Origin: Methanobacterium sp. UBA176
GTDB taxonomy: Archaea; Methanobacteriota; Methanobacteria; Methanobacteriales; Methanobacteriaceae
Direction: 5' to 3'
DNA: 6,678 bases
Assembly (NCBI GenBank): GCA_002505765.1
Contig: DAVZ01000057.1
Span: 1-6,678 of the forward strand
The notes beneath the pieces are model-generated. The model searched no databases. It saw only the letters and a program-made list of their open reading frames with translations, and was not told where the DNA came from. A program made the translations under genes and the position numbers. Below, one piece after another: positions 1 to 5,930 of this stretch. Position 1 is the stretch's first letter. Every line of letters begins with the position of its first letter.

Positions 1-303
1 TAAACAAAGACATATAAAGTCAGAAATATTTCAATAAATCTGCTCAACCCCCAATAACTTTACAACCCCATTTTTTTCATCACTTGAGCAGTAAAATGAG
101 CTTTTAAATTTATATATTTCATAAACAGGAAATTCTTCAGGACATAGACATTTTCTCTTATGAATCAGGCATCGCTATTACCTAAAATGCAGTAAAGGAG
201 TTGTTCACTTTTCCTGGTACATTACATTATAGAAAGGATAGGTATGACAGATGCAACCGCTTTTAAGGTCTTCAATCAGTCTATTTCTTTCTCTTTCGTC
301 CAT
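1..303 (-). pseudogene. Degraded small Cys-rich protein gene, DUF2769-like
   Basis: Read on the minus strand from an ATG at 303-301, the first segment (MDERERNRLIEDLKSGCICH...) stops at a TGA at 207-205. Moving to the next frame at the A run 209-212 continues as SEQLLYCILGNSD; dropping back at about 171 continues as CLIHKRKCLCPEEFPVYEIY..., then SSFYCSSDEKNGVVKLLG. Joined, this gives a CxC...P, a YC, a DC, a CLCPxxxPVY and a FYC block in the order I recall for the archaeal DUF2769 family, whose function is unknown. In both CxCxxCP-like sites the third Cys is replaced (Tyr, Phe). The two indels cancel each other. A third, in the C run 48-52, separates this copy from the related tail at the right edge; removing one base restores LSRFIEIFLT and an open frame to the window edge, whereas without correction the frame ends at 31. 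Family assignment is from memory of the Cys pattern. That it is a broken coding sequence is better supported than the name. Confidence 0.6.
9..69 (+). repeat. Left copy of a 60-61 bp direct repeat
   Basis: This stretch matches 6598-6657 in the same orientation with three substitutions and one extra C (run of five at 48-52 against four in the other copy), about 57 of 61 positions. Similarity stops abruptly on both sides. On the minus strand it is the 3' end of the DUF2769-like relic (residues VVKLLG onward). In the reading frame of the right copy the differences are Val/Ile, a synonymous Leu change and a stop/Leu change, so the repeat probably began as coding sequence and not as a non-coding motif. 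Confidence 0.85.
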
Positions 304-392
304 ATCTACAAATATTAAATCAATAAATTCTATTTATCATACCAGAAAATTAATCTACTTATCAGAGGTATGTATGATAAAACTAATATAAC

Positions 393-402
393 TCTATATA
401 AG
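393..402 (+). promoter_or_regulatory. TATA box for the HIT gene
   Basis: TCTATATAAG is the best archaeal TATA-like element upstream of the HIT gene. With the usual spacing of about 25 bases to the start of transcription, the transcript would begin around 420-425. That coincides with the GTG at 422, so translation either is leaderless from that GTG or starts at the in-frame ATG at 458 behind a leader of about 35 bases. Prediction only. Confidence 0.4.
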
Positions 403-421
403 GATAAAAGAAATTTAAGAA

Positions 422-919
422 GTGAATTTTTTTAATCAAATCTTTGTGGAATCAAAAATGAAACAACTTGAAATGCTGAAAGGCCATAATTATGGGGATT
501 TAATTTTAGAAACAGAATGCTGGTTTATTTTACTTGCCCCCGACCAGAAAAACCTGGGTACATGTGTAGTGGCATTAAAGAGGAAAGAGGGTAATCTGGC
601 AGGACTTAAAGATGAAGAATGGGTGGATCTTAAAGAAATAATTAAAAATCTACAATGGGCGCTAAAGGAATCATTTAATTCAACCATGTTTAACTGGGGG
701 TGCCTTATGAATTCATCATATCTTAAGGATCCACCCCAGCCTCATGTTCACTGGCATTTCATACCCCGATACAAAGAAAAAGTTAGATTTGAAGGCATTA
801 TTTTTGAGGATCCATGTTTCGGCTTCAGTACAATGAAATCAAATCAGGGAGTTCGTAGAATACCTGAATATGCAAGAAGAAAGATTATTGAGAAGATTAG
901 AAATAATCTAAAAATCTAA
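422..919 (+). CDS. HIT-family nucleotide hydrolase/transferase
   Basis: A cytosolic histidine-triad protein. The family hydrolyses or transfers nucleotidyl groups from dinucleoside polyphosphates or AMP conjugates through a covalent His-nucleotide intermediate. The triad is visible as PHVHWHFIPRY, with His at 108, 110 and 112 (numbered from the GTG). Asn91 in NWGCLMN and the N-terminal GDLILET...F.LAP segment are also typical, and the length of about 153-165 residues fits a single HIT domain. The substrate cannot be read from sequence. Start: the GTG at 422 has no clear ribosome binding site, whereas ATG 458 (Met13, MKQLEMLKGHNYGDL) gives the N-terminus I would expect for archaeal homologues, so the first 12 residues are doubtful. 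The gene appears to be transcribed alone. Its TAA stop (917-919) overlaps the stop of the converging exporter gene. Confidence 0.9.
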   Translation: MNFFNQIFVESKMKQLEMLKGHNYGDLILETECWFILLAPDQKNLGTCVVALKRKEGNLAGLKDEEWVDLKEIIKNLQWALKESFNSTMFNWGCLMNSSYLKDPPQPHVHWHFIPRYKEKVRFEGIIFEDPCFGFSTMKSNQGVRRIPEYARRKIIEKIRNNLKI

Positions 920-2316
920 TTATCGGTAACTGCTTTCTTTTCTCCCCCCATAAAGAGCAAGACAAATATGGCCACAAAACAAACAGCAGTGTAAACAAAA
1001 AAGGATGTACTGGCGCTTTTTAAGAATAACGGATAATACTGTGGAATTATCTGCACATTTCCAAGATAAACTGCAAAGATCAAAATTACAATTCCCATAC
1101 TTAAAACCTGTCCGCTGAATACCATGGTTGAAACTGTGGCTGATGCAACACCGTAGATTTTTTTATTAGCAGTGTTCATTGCAGTGCTTGTGGCTGGAGA
1201 TGCAAATAAAGCTACTCCTATCCCAATAAGAACTAAAGAAACTATTATGGAGTAAAAAGACGTGTTTACATCTAAAAATATTAATATGGAGAGTCCTAAA
1301 GTGGTAATGAACATACCAGTAGACATTATAAATCTGGGATCAACTTTATCCGACATTCTACCTGTTATTGGGGATATAAGGGCCACGCAAACAGGTTGTA
1401 AAACAAGTATAAGACCTACAGTATGAGGGGGCAACAATTTCAGATACTGGAAGTAGAGACTCAATAAAAAGTTCATTGAACTTGTTCCCAGGTTAATTAT
1501 TAAAATAGATAGCACTGAAATCGTAAATAACGGATTTTTAAAAATGGATAGTACTATCAAAGGATTAGGGGAGCGATCTTCATACTTTAAAAAAAGAATT
1601 GTTACTAAAAATCCTATTAAAAGCAAACACATTCCATACCTGCTGCTTGCAATTGATGAAAATCCCTGTAATAAGGTCACTATTATAATAACAAAGAGTA
1701 AAGAACCGATAAAATCGAAATTTTCTCCTTTAGAACCTGCCCACTCAGATTTAATTTTAGTGAAGACCATGGTTAGTATAAAAATGCCGATGGGAACATT
1801 AAAAATGAAGATAGTTCTCCAGCCGAAATTTTGAATTAAAAAACCACCTATTAACAATCCGCTAAAAATACCAGTATAAACTGCCCCCACGTAAATTCCG
1901 TAGGATTTACCGCGCTCTTCGGGGTCGAAAACCGATGAAATTAAGGCAACTCCGGTTCCAAATATCATTGAACATCCAAGGCCCTGTAAAAAGCTAAAAA
2001 TCAATAAAAAATTTCCTGATGGAGAAATTGCCCCTAAAAATGAGGAAATTGTATAAATAAGAACGCCAATGGTAAAAACTTTTTTTCTTCCATGGATATC
2101 TGCTATTCTTCCAAAGGGTAATATTAACGCTGCGTTGGCCAGAATAAAAGCAGTTGAAATCCATCCCAAAGAAACAGCGTTCAATGAAAAATCCAGACCT
2201 ATGGAAGGTAAAGCGATACTGAGGGATGTTCCCATGAAGGGAATAAGGAATGCTCCAAGGGCAACGGTAATTAAAACAATGTTTTTTTGATTATGGAGAT
2301 TCATTTTATCGTTCAT
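916..2316 (-). CDS. DHA2-like major facilitator drug/metabolite exporter
   Basis: A 466-residue integral membrane protein composed almost entirely of hydrophobic segments, consistent with about 14 transmembrane helices of the EmrB/QacA (DHA2) type of proton antiporter. Family marks: the SIALPSI segment in helix 1 (33-39); motif A between helices 2 and 3, GRIADIHGRKK (69-79, with Asp73 and Arg77); the conserved PEERGKSYG turn (132-140); a motif-C-like run GAVYTGIFSGLLIGG in helix 5 (144-158); GWRTIFIFNVPIG (165-177); and a second motif-A-like loop GRMSDKVDPR (319-328). The Asp that precedes TIVNVALP in QacA-type helix 1 is Met28 here, so coupling or cation recognition may differ; this may be normal in archaeal relatives. 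It starts 3 bases after the stop of the upstream UbiA gene with no evident binding site, suggesting translational coupling and export of a product linked to the UbiA enzymes. Met5 is an alternative start. Exported substrate unknown. Confidence 0.88.
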   Translation of the reverse strand: MNDKMNLHNQKNIVLITVALGAFLIPFMGTSLSIALPSIGLDFSLNAVSLGWISTAFILANAALILPFGRIADIHGRKKVFTIGVLIYTISSFLGAISPSGNFLLIFSFLQGLGCSMIFGTGVALISSVFDPEERGKSYGIYVGAVYTGIFSGLLIGGFLIQNFGWRTIFIFNVPIGIFILTMVFTKIKSEWAGSKGENFDFIGSLLFVIIIVTLLQGFSSIASSRYGMCLLLIGFLVTILFLKYEDRSPNPLIVLSIFKNPLFTISVLSILIINLGTSSMNFLLSLYFQYLKLLPPHTVGLILVLQPVCVALISPITGRMSDKVDPRFIMSTGMFITTLGLSILIFLDVNTSFYSIIVSLVLIGIGVALFASPATSTAMNTANKKIYGVASATVSTMVFSGQVLSMGIVILIFAVYLGNVQIIPQYYPLFLKSASTSFFVYTAVCFVAIFVLLFMGGEKKAVTDN

Positions 2317-2319
2317 AGT

Positions 2320-3231
2320 TTAATTTAGAAGATATATAAAGTAAATGTTGATTAAAATCCCAAATGCAAATAAAGAAGCAAGGACACGGTTAACTAAATT
2401 TATTGCCTGGGTTTTGTCTTCTGTTCTATTAAAATAAGCAAACAGCGCAAAAGATAAAGGAACCAGCGAGATTATGGATATGGTGTTAAAATTGATGGAT
2501 GGATAAAGGTTTATTTGCGATACGAAAAGGAAATATATTGTAGCAAATATTGCAGAAATTCCAATCAGGGTAAAACCAAATTTACGGCCTTTTTTTACAA
2601 TAATTGTATTTTTTCCGCCCTTTTTATCAACTTCCATATCTGGAATTTGAACGGCGTTAATAAAGAGTGTCTGATAGAGCATTATGGCTACAGCAAAAAT
2701 GAAAAATTGAACATCTAAAGTACCTGTTAATGCTAAATAACCCATTCCTGGGAAAATAATTCCGGTTAAAATAGTTGCAACTTCACTAAATCCTCTGTAA
2801 GATAATTTTACGGGAGGAGCAGCATAAAACCATGCCAATAAATTTCCAAAAATGACAAAAGCTAAAAACCATAGAGAATATGAATATAATGACATAAAAA
2901 TCAGAGTTAAAACAATAGAAAATGCTATAAGCACAAGTGAAAAATTTATAGCAAAAGGCCTTAGCCCTGGATTATTAACTAAAACTCCGCTACCCCCTGT
3001 AAATTGTGTAGGAGTACCATGCTTATCACATTCTAAATCGAAATATTCATTGCTGAACTGCATTGAAAGATGAGCAAAGAAGAATATTGAATAACCAAGC
3101 AGGAATTTACCTGAATTGAACTCAGTACCTAATAAAACAGCAAAAAAGGCCCCAATACAAAAATATAAAAATCCTCCAAAGACGAATTGAAGTTCTGCAA
3201 TTTTAATCATTTTTGATAATTTATTCTTCAT
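2320..3231 (-). CDS. UbiA-family prenyltransferase, paralogue 2 (MenA-like)
   Basis: A 303-residue polytopic membrane protein of the UbiA superfamily, which transfers a polyprenyl chain from its diphosphate to an aromatic or other acceptor, using Mg bound by two Asp-rich motifs. Motif 1 is N61-E-Y-F-D65-LEC-D69, followed by the GGSGVL block at 79-84; motif 2 is INAVQIPD198-MEV-D202 followed by KKGGK. YAAPPVKLSYRGFSE (136-150) is the usual conserved loop. Motif 1 has Glu at position 62 where the usual pattern and the neighbouring paralogue have Asp. It is about 60% identical to that paralogue across the central section (my count by eye), so the pair arose by tandem duplication. The start at 3231 is backed by AAGGT seven bases upstream (in the 18-base gap after paralogue 1). 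Automatic annotation might call it menaquinone MenA; I see no menaquinone genes here, so the acceptor is left open. The archaeal lipid enzyme DGGGP synthase is another UbiA member but less similar in its motifs. Confidence 0.88.
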   Translation of the reverse strand: MKNKLSKMIKIAELQFVFGGFLYFCIGAFFAVLLGTEFNSGKFLLGYSIFFFAHLSMQFSNEYFDLECDKHGTPTQFTGGSGVLVNNPGLRPFAINFSLVLIAFSIVLTLIFMSLYSYSLWFLAFVIFGNLLAWFYAAPPVKLSYRGFSEVATILTGIIFPGMGYLALTGTLDVQFFIFAVAIMLYQTLFINAVQIPDMEVDKKGGKNTIIVKKGRKFGFTLIGISAIFATIYFLFVSQINLYPSINFNTISIISLVPLSFALFAYFNRTEDKTQAINLVNRVLASLFAFGILINIYFIYLLN

Positions 3232-3249
3232 AAGATTACCTTTAAATTA

Positions 3250-4176
3250 TTAATTCAGAATTAGATAGGCAAAATAGCAGTTTCCAATAATCCCAAATGC
3301 AAATAAAGAAGAAAGATTAAGATTAACAAGATTTATGGCTACATTTCTATTATCGGTTCTTTTTAAAAAACTGAATATTGCCAGACTAAGTGGAATCAGT
3401 GAAAATAATGCGATTATATTAAAATTTAAATAGGCAGAATATAACCCAGATTTAGAAATGAGGAAAAAAGAAAAAGTTGCTAAAATTCCGGCAATTTTAA
3501 TTAAAGTAAAACCGAATTTACGCCCCTTTAACACAACCCATGTCTTTTTACCTCCAATAATGTCTCCTTCAATATCAGGGATCTCCACTGCATTTATAAA
3601 AAGCAACTGGTACAGCATCATGGGAATAGAAAAGATAAGGAAATTTAAATCTAATTTACCCATTAATGCAAAATAGCCAATACCCGGCATCATAAAACCT
3701 GCCATAATGGTGGCCAGCTCTCCAAATCCATTATATGACATTCTTATTGGCGGGGCTGTATAGAACCATCCTAAAAAGTTTCCAAATAAAACAAATAAAA
3801 AGAAATATGCTGGAAATGAATAAACGTAAATAAATATGGCTGCAAGGATTAAAGATGATATTAAGGATAAAATAGCAATCCATCGGGCATAATTAATTAA
3901 TTCGGGATTTTTTACTAATATGCCACTACCTCCAGCAAATTGGGAAGGTTTACCGTGTTTATCAGCTTCCAAATCGAAGTAATCGTTACTGTAATTCAAT
4001 GAAATATGGGCCATAAATAAAATTGAATAAGCAAATAAAAATTTACTTAAATCAAATGCAGCACCTAATAAAACAGCAAATAGACCTCCTAAGAGGAAAA
4101 ATATTAATCCTCCAAATGTAAAATGAAAACGTCCTAATTTAATGATTTTAACCATCTTATTTCCATTGGTTTTCAT
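3250..4176 (-). CDS. UbiA-family prenyltransferase, paralogue 1 (MenA-like)
   Basis: First gene of the three-gene minus-strand operon. It is 308 residues long with about 8-9 predicted membrane helices. Motif 1 is complete, N64-D65-Y-F-D68-LEA-D72, followed by KHGKPSQFAGGSGIL; motif 2 is INAVEIPD201-IEG-D205 followed by IIGGKKT; between them lies the YTAPPIRMSYNGFGE loop (139-153). These match the Mg-diphosphate binding sites of UbiA/MenA enzymes, so this copy looks catalytically competent. It starts at ATG 4176 with a GGTGAT binding site at 4186-4181, complementary to the 3' end of 16S rRNA. The acceptor and chain length cannot be inferred. Because paralogue 1 has the canonical first motif and paralogue 2 has a Glu there, they may differ in activity or substrate, or act as a heteromer (speculative). 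Confidence 0.9.
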   Translation of the reverse strand: MKTNGNKMVKIIKLGRFHFTFGGLIFFLLGGLFAVLLGAAFDLSKFLFAYSILFMAHISLNYSNDYFDLEADKHGKPSQFAGGSGILVKNPELINYARWIAILSLISSLILAAIFIYVYSFPAYFFLFVLFGNFLGWFYTAPPIRMSYNGFGELATIMAGFMMPGIGYFALMGKLDLNFLIFSIPMMLYQLLFINAVEIPDIEGDIIGGKKTWVVLKGRKFGFTLIKIAGILATFSFFLISKSGLYSAYLNFNIIALFSLIPLSLAIFSFLKRTDNRNVAINLVNLNLSSLFAFGIIGNCYFAYLILN

Positions 4177-4446
4177 TAAATCACCAGCAAGTTAATACAT
4201 ATTTGTATATCATATGATTACTATTTATTGGCATACATCTTCTTTGACTTTAAATTGTATTATTCATGGATTTAATTTATATTAGATTTATATATGCAAA
4301 TAATTGATTTAAAGCTCTTTTACTTTTAAAATGTTTTTTTTAATGATTTTTTATGCACGGAAATGGATTATTAAATTAAAATAATTAATAAATTATTTAT
4401 ATTTAGTATTATAAATTAATGTACATTAGTACCAGGAGGAATATAT
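4177..4446. other. Divergent AT-rich control region
   Basis: This 270-base gap separates the leftward ubiA-exporter operon from the rightward gerW-like operon and shows no credible reading frame. For the leftward operon, TATA candidates on the minus strand are ATATATAAAT (4295-4286, leader about 90 bases) and CAATAAATAG (4230-4221, leader about 25 bases). The first also reads as ATTTATATAT on the plus strand, so it could serve either direction. A perfect 10-base palindrome, ATCATATGAT, lies at 4209-4218, between the nearer TATA candidate and the start of the leftward operon, within a looser CATAT-(9)-ATATG arrangement (4198-4216). Operator roles are guesses. Confidence 0.5.
4392..4440 (+). 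promoter_or_regulatory. Promoter, palindrome and ribosome binding site of the gerW-like operon
   Basis: ATTATTTATATTTA (4392-4405) is a good archaeal TATA element. Transcription would begin near 4420-4430, giving a leader of about 20-25 bases. The perfect 12-base palindrome TAATGTACATTA (4417-4428) lies on that predicted start point, where a bound repressor could block initiation. The site AGGAGGA (4434-4440), six bases before ATG 4447, is the strongest ribosome binding site in the window and suggests the first protein is made in quantity. Confidence 0.55.
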
Positions 4447-4911
4447 ATGGCTGAAGAAATGATGGAAAATATGAGTAATTTAGTTAAAACAACGGTGGAT
4501 GAATTATTAAAAGTTTTAGCCACCGATAATGTAATTGGAGAAACAATGGAAGTTGATGATAAGGTAATAATACCTTTAACTAAAATTGGTTTGATGTTTG
4601 GATCAGGATCAGGAAGCGGAGGCATGCCTGGTCAGAAAGGTATGGGTGCAGGCGCTGGCGGAGGAGCTGGAATACAACCAGTATCAGTAATAGTTGTATT
4701 TAAAGATGTTGAAGGCCCAGAAGGTGTTCAAATATTATCTGTAAGAGGTATGGGTCCTCTCTCTAAAATTGTCACAGATATTGGGCATGCCGCAGGAAAA
4801 ATGATTGAAAAAGAAGGTGGACCTGGCGAAATGATGAAAAAAGGAAAGAAAATGATGGGTAAAAAGAAAGAAGAAGGTAAAGAAGAATTTAAAGAGCCTG
4901 GAACAATGTAA
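4447..4911 (+). CDS. GerW/YtfJ-family protein (sporulation protein homologue)
   Basis: A 154-residue protein matching the Spore_YtfJ (GerW) family: N-terminal helix (MMENMSNLVKTTVDELLKVL, 5-24), the conserved NVIGETMEVDDKVIIPLTKI block (28-47), a glycine/serine-rich loop (51-76), the strand PVSVIVVF (78-85) and VQILSVRG (94-101). The C-terminal tail (about 120-150) is rich in Lys, Glu and Met and probably disordered or amphipathic. In Bacillus subtilis, GerW (YtfJ) is needed for normal spore germination and its neighbour YtfI is a DUF2953 protein. The same pairing is kept here, although archaea make no spores, so the ancestral role is presumably not sporulation-specific. Probably cytosolic or peripheral to the membrane; no signal peptide. 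First gene of a three-gene operon with a strong ribosome binding site. Confidence 0.88.
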   Translation: MAEEMMENMSNLVKTTVDELLKVLATDNVIGETMEVDDKVIIPLTKIGLMFGSGSGSGGMPGQKGMGAGAGGGAGIQPVSVIVVFKDVEGPEGVQILSVRGMGPLSKIVTDIGHAAGKMIEKEGGPGEMMKKGKKMMGKKKEEGKEEFKEPGTM

Positions 4912-4934
4912 CAGTGATTAAGAGTGGATCATAA

Positions 4935-5537
4935 TTGGCATACCTTACCGCAGTCATCATAATCCTTATTATAATTTTAATTTTAATTTTAATGGGGATT
5001 TTGCTGGTTCCTTTTCAAATTTCATTGAAGCTTCACAGGAGAGGACCTGTAAATGAAGGGTATTTTAAATTGTCATGGGTAAAAATAGGGTTAATTCGAA
5101 GAAAAATACCATCGGATAAGAAAAAACCCAAACCCAAAAAAGAAAAAAAAGAAAAAGAGAAAAGGATAGATTTTAATAGAATTCCAAAGATATTGGGGTA
5201 TTTCGAGCAATCTTTACCATCAATTCTTCGCATTTTTCAGGCATTTCTAAGATCCGTTTCTATAAAAAGAATTTCAATCAATTCTATCATTGGACTGGAC
5301 AGTCCAGCCGATACAGCAATATTTAACGGTTATTTATTGGGTTTAGCTTCTATAATTAATATTTTTCCAAAAACTAATTTCACAGTTGATCCCGACTTTA
5401 ATGAAGAACGTATAGATGGTTCCATACTAATAGAAATAAAATTAAGGTTATTCTGGATAATAATTGAGGCTTTAAGGGCATTAACCAAAAAACCTGTAAG
5501 ATCACTCATCGGTGAGCTTAGAAAAATGAGAGGATAA
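4935..5537 (+). CDS. DUF2953 (YtfI-like) membrane-anchored protein
   Basis: A 200-residue protein with a single N-terminal membrane helix (about residues 4-27, almost all Ile/Leu/Val), a Lys-rich charged linker (61-77) and a soluble domain. The domain carries the DUF2953 signature GLDSPADTAIFNGYL (120-134) and the later VDPDF (151-155) followed by DGSILIEIKLRLFW. Function is unknown; the family recurs next to GerW/YtfJ, which suggests the two proteins interact at the membrane. The start is TTG at 4935: a TAA in the same frame lies directly upstream, and the only later Met near the N-terminus (Met20) would remove most of the membrane helix, so TTG is preferred. A GGATC-type site lies about six bases before it. 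The gap to the previous gene is 23 bases and to the next is one base. Confidence 0.82.
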   Translation: MAYLTAVIIILIIILILILMGILLVPFQISLKLHRRGPVNEGYFKLSWVKIGLIRRKIPSDKKKPKPKKEKKEKEKRIDFNRIPKILGYFEQSLPSILRIFQAFLRSVSIKRISINSIIGLDSPADTAIFNGYLLGLASIINIFPKTNFTVDPDFNEERIDGSILIEIKLRLFWIIIEALRALTKKPVRSLIGELRKMRG

Positions 5538-5538
5538 A

Positions 5539-5865
5539 ATGAGTTTCAAATGGAATTCAGGGGCAATTTTTGGAGGGTTTTTTGGTTCAAAACCTGAGAA
5601 GAATAAAATTCAAAGCTTAATGAAGAGTATTATAGAACCAGAGATAAACAGGAAAGTTGGAAAAACTATTAAAATTGATGATAGAACAATTTATCCAATA
5701 ATAGAAATTGTGGCCATTAAAAATCAAAATCATGCTCTTTCATCGGCTGAAATTTTTCCAATTGCACTGGTAGTTGAAGAACAAGACAAAAATTACATAA
5801 TTTCTCTAACAGAAAATGAAATTGATGAAGAAGAATTTATTAAAATGATTTCTCCCAAAAAATGA
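5539..5865 (+). CDS. Small GerW-like paralogue without the glycine loop
   Basis: A 108-residue protein that I do not recognise as a named family, but its core aligns with the first gene of the operon. VGKTIKIDDRTIYPIIEI (40-57) matches VIGETMEVDDKVIIPLTKI of the GerW-like protein, with identical spacing of Gly, Asp-Asp and Pro (41, 47-48, 53 against 31, 37-38, 43). Next comes a short polar loop (61-71) in place of the 25-residue glycine-rich loop, then a hydrophobic strand FPIALVVEEQDKNYIISL (73-90), the counterpart of PVSVIVVF...VQILSV. The first 18 residues are aromatic and Gly-rich (FGGFFG); no clear membrane helix. The C-terminus is acidic and then Lys-rich. It starts one base after the DUF2953 stop with AGAGGA just upstream, so it is surely co-translated. 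Proposed role, by inference: a partner subunit of the GerW-like protein. Confidence 0.75.
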   Translation: MSFKWNSGAIFGGFFGSKPEKNKIQSLMKSIIEPEINRKVGKTIKIDDRTIYPIIEIVAIKNQNHALSSAEIFPIALVVEEQDKNYIISLTENEIDEEEFIKMISPKK

Positions 5866-5930
5866 GATAATATAAAGTTCATGGGGTTTCTAGTGTATTT
5901 TATTCAATTAAAGTTAAATTGGATTGTTAA
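5866..5930. terminator. Convergent intergenic spacer with weak T tracts
   Basis: This short gap lies between the end of the GerW-like operon and the converging regulator gene. On the plus strand GTATTTTATT (5895-5904) is the only T-rich stretch. For the regulator, the minus-strand T6 at 5862-5857 lies inside the end of the neighbouring gene. Archaeal termination needs only a T tract, so these are candidates. There is no hairpin. Confidence 0.25.

Noticed and set aside
48..52. The terminal repeats as part of a CRISPR array
   Set aside because: Only two copies 6.6 kb apart, with no spacers or further repeats between them.
490..687. 65-codon open frame on the minus strand inside the HIT gene
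   Set aside because: It lies opposite a gene with an intact histidine triad, has no recognisable domain and no ribosome binding site.
1544..2290. Two plus-strand open frames (1544-1834 and 2069-2290) inside the exporter gene
   Set aside because: They are antisense to a clear transmembrane exporter sequence; their composition mirrors its codons and neither has protein-like motifs.
4250..4440. Small RNA or riboswitch in the divergent region
   Set aside because: The region is extremely AT-rich with no stable stem or conserved riboswitch core; only TATA-like and short palindromic elements can be seen.
4416..4625. Minus-strand 69-codon frame overlapping the GerW-like start
   Set aside because: It is Pro/Ser/Thr-rich only because it mirrors the glycine-rich loop and start region on the other strand, and it would run across the ribosome binding site.
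5108..5162. A-rich stretch as a sequencing artefact or frameshift in the DUF2953 gene
   Set aside because: The frame stays open through it and encodes a Lys/Glu-rich linker typical of membrane-anchored proteins, and conserved DUF2953 motifs follow in the same frame.
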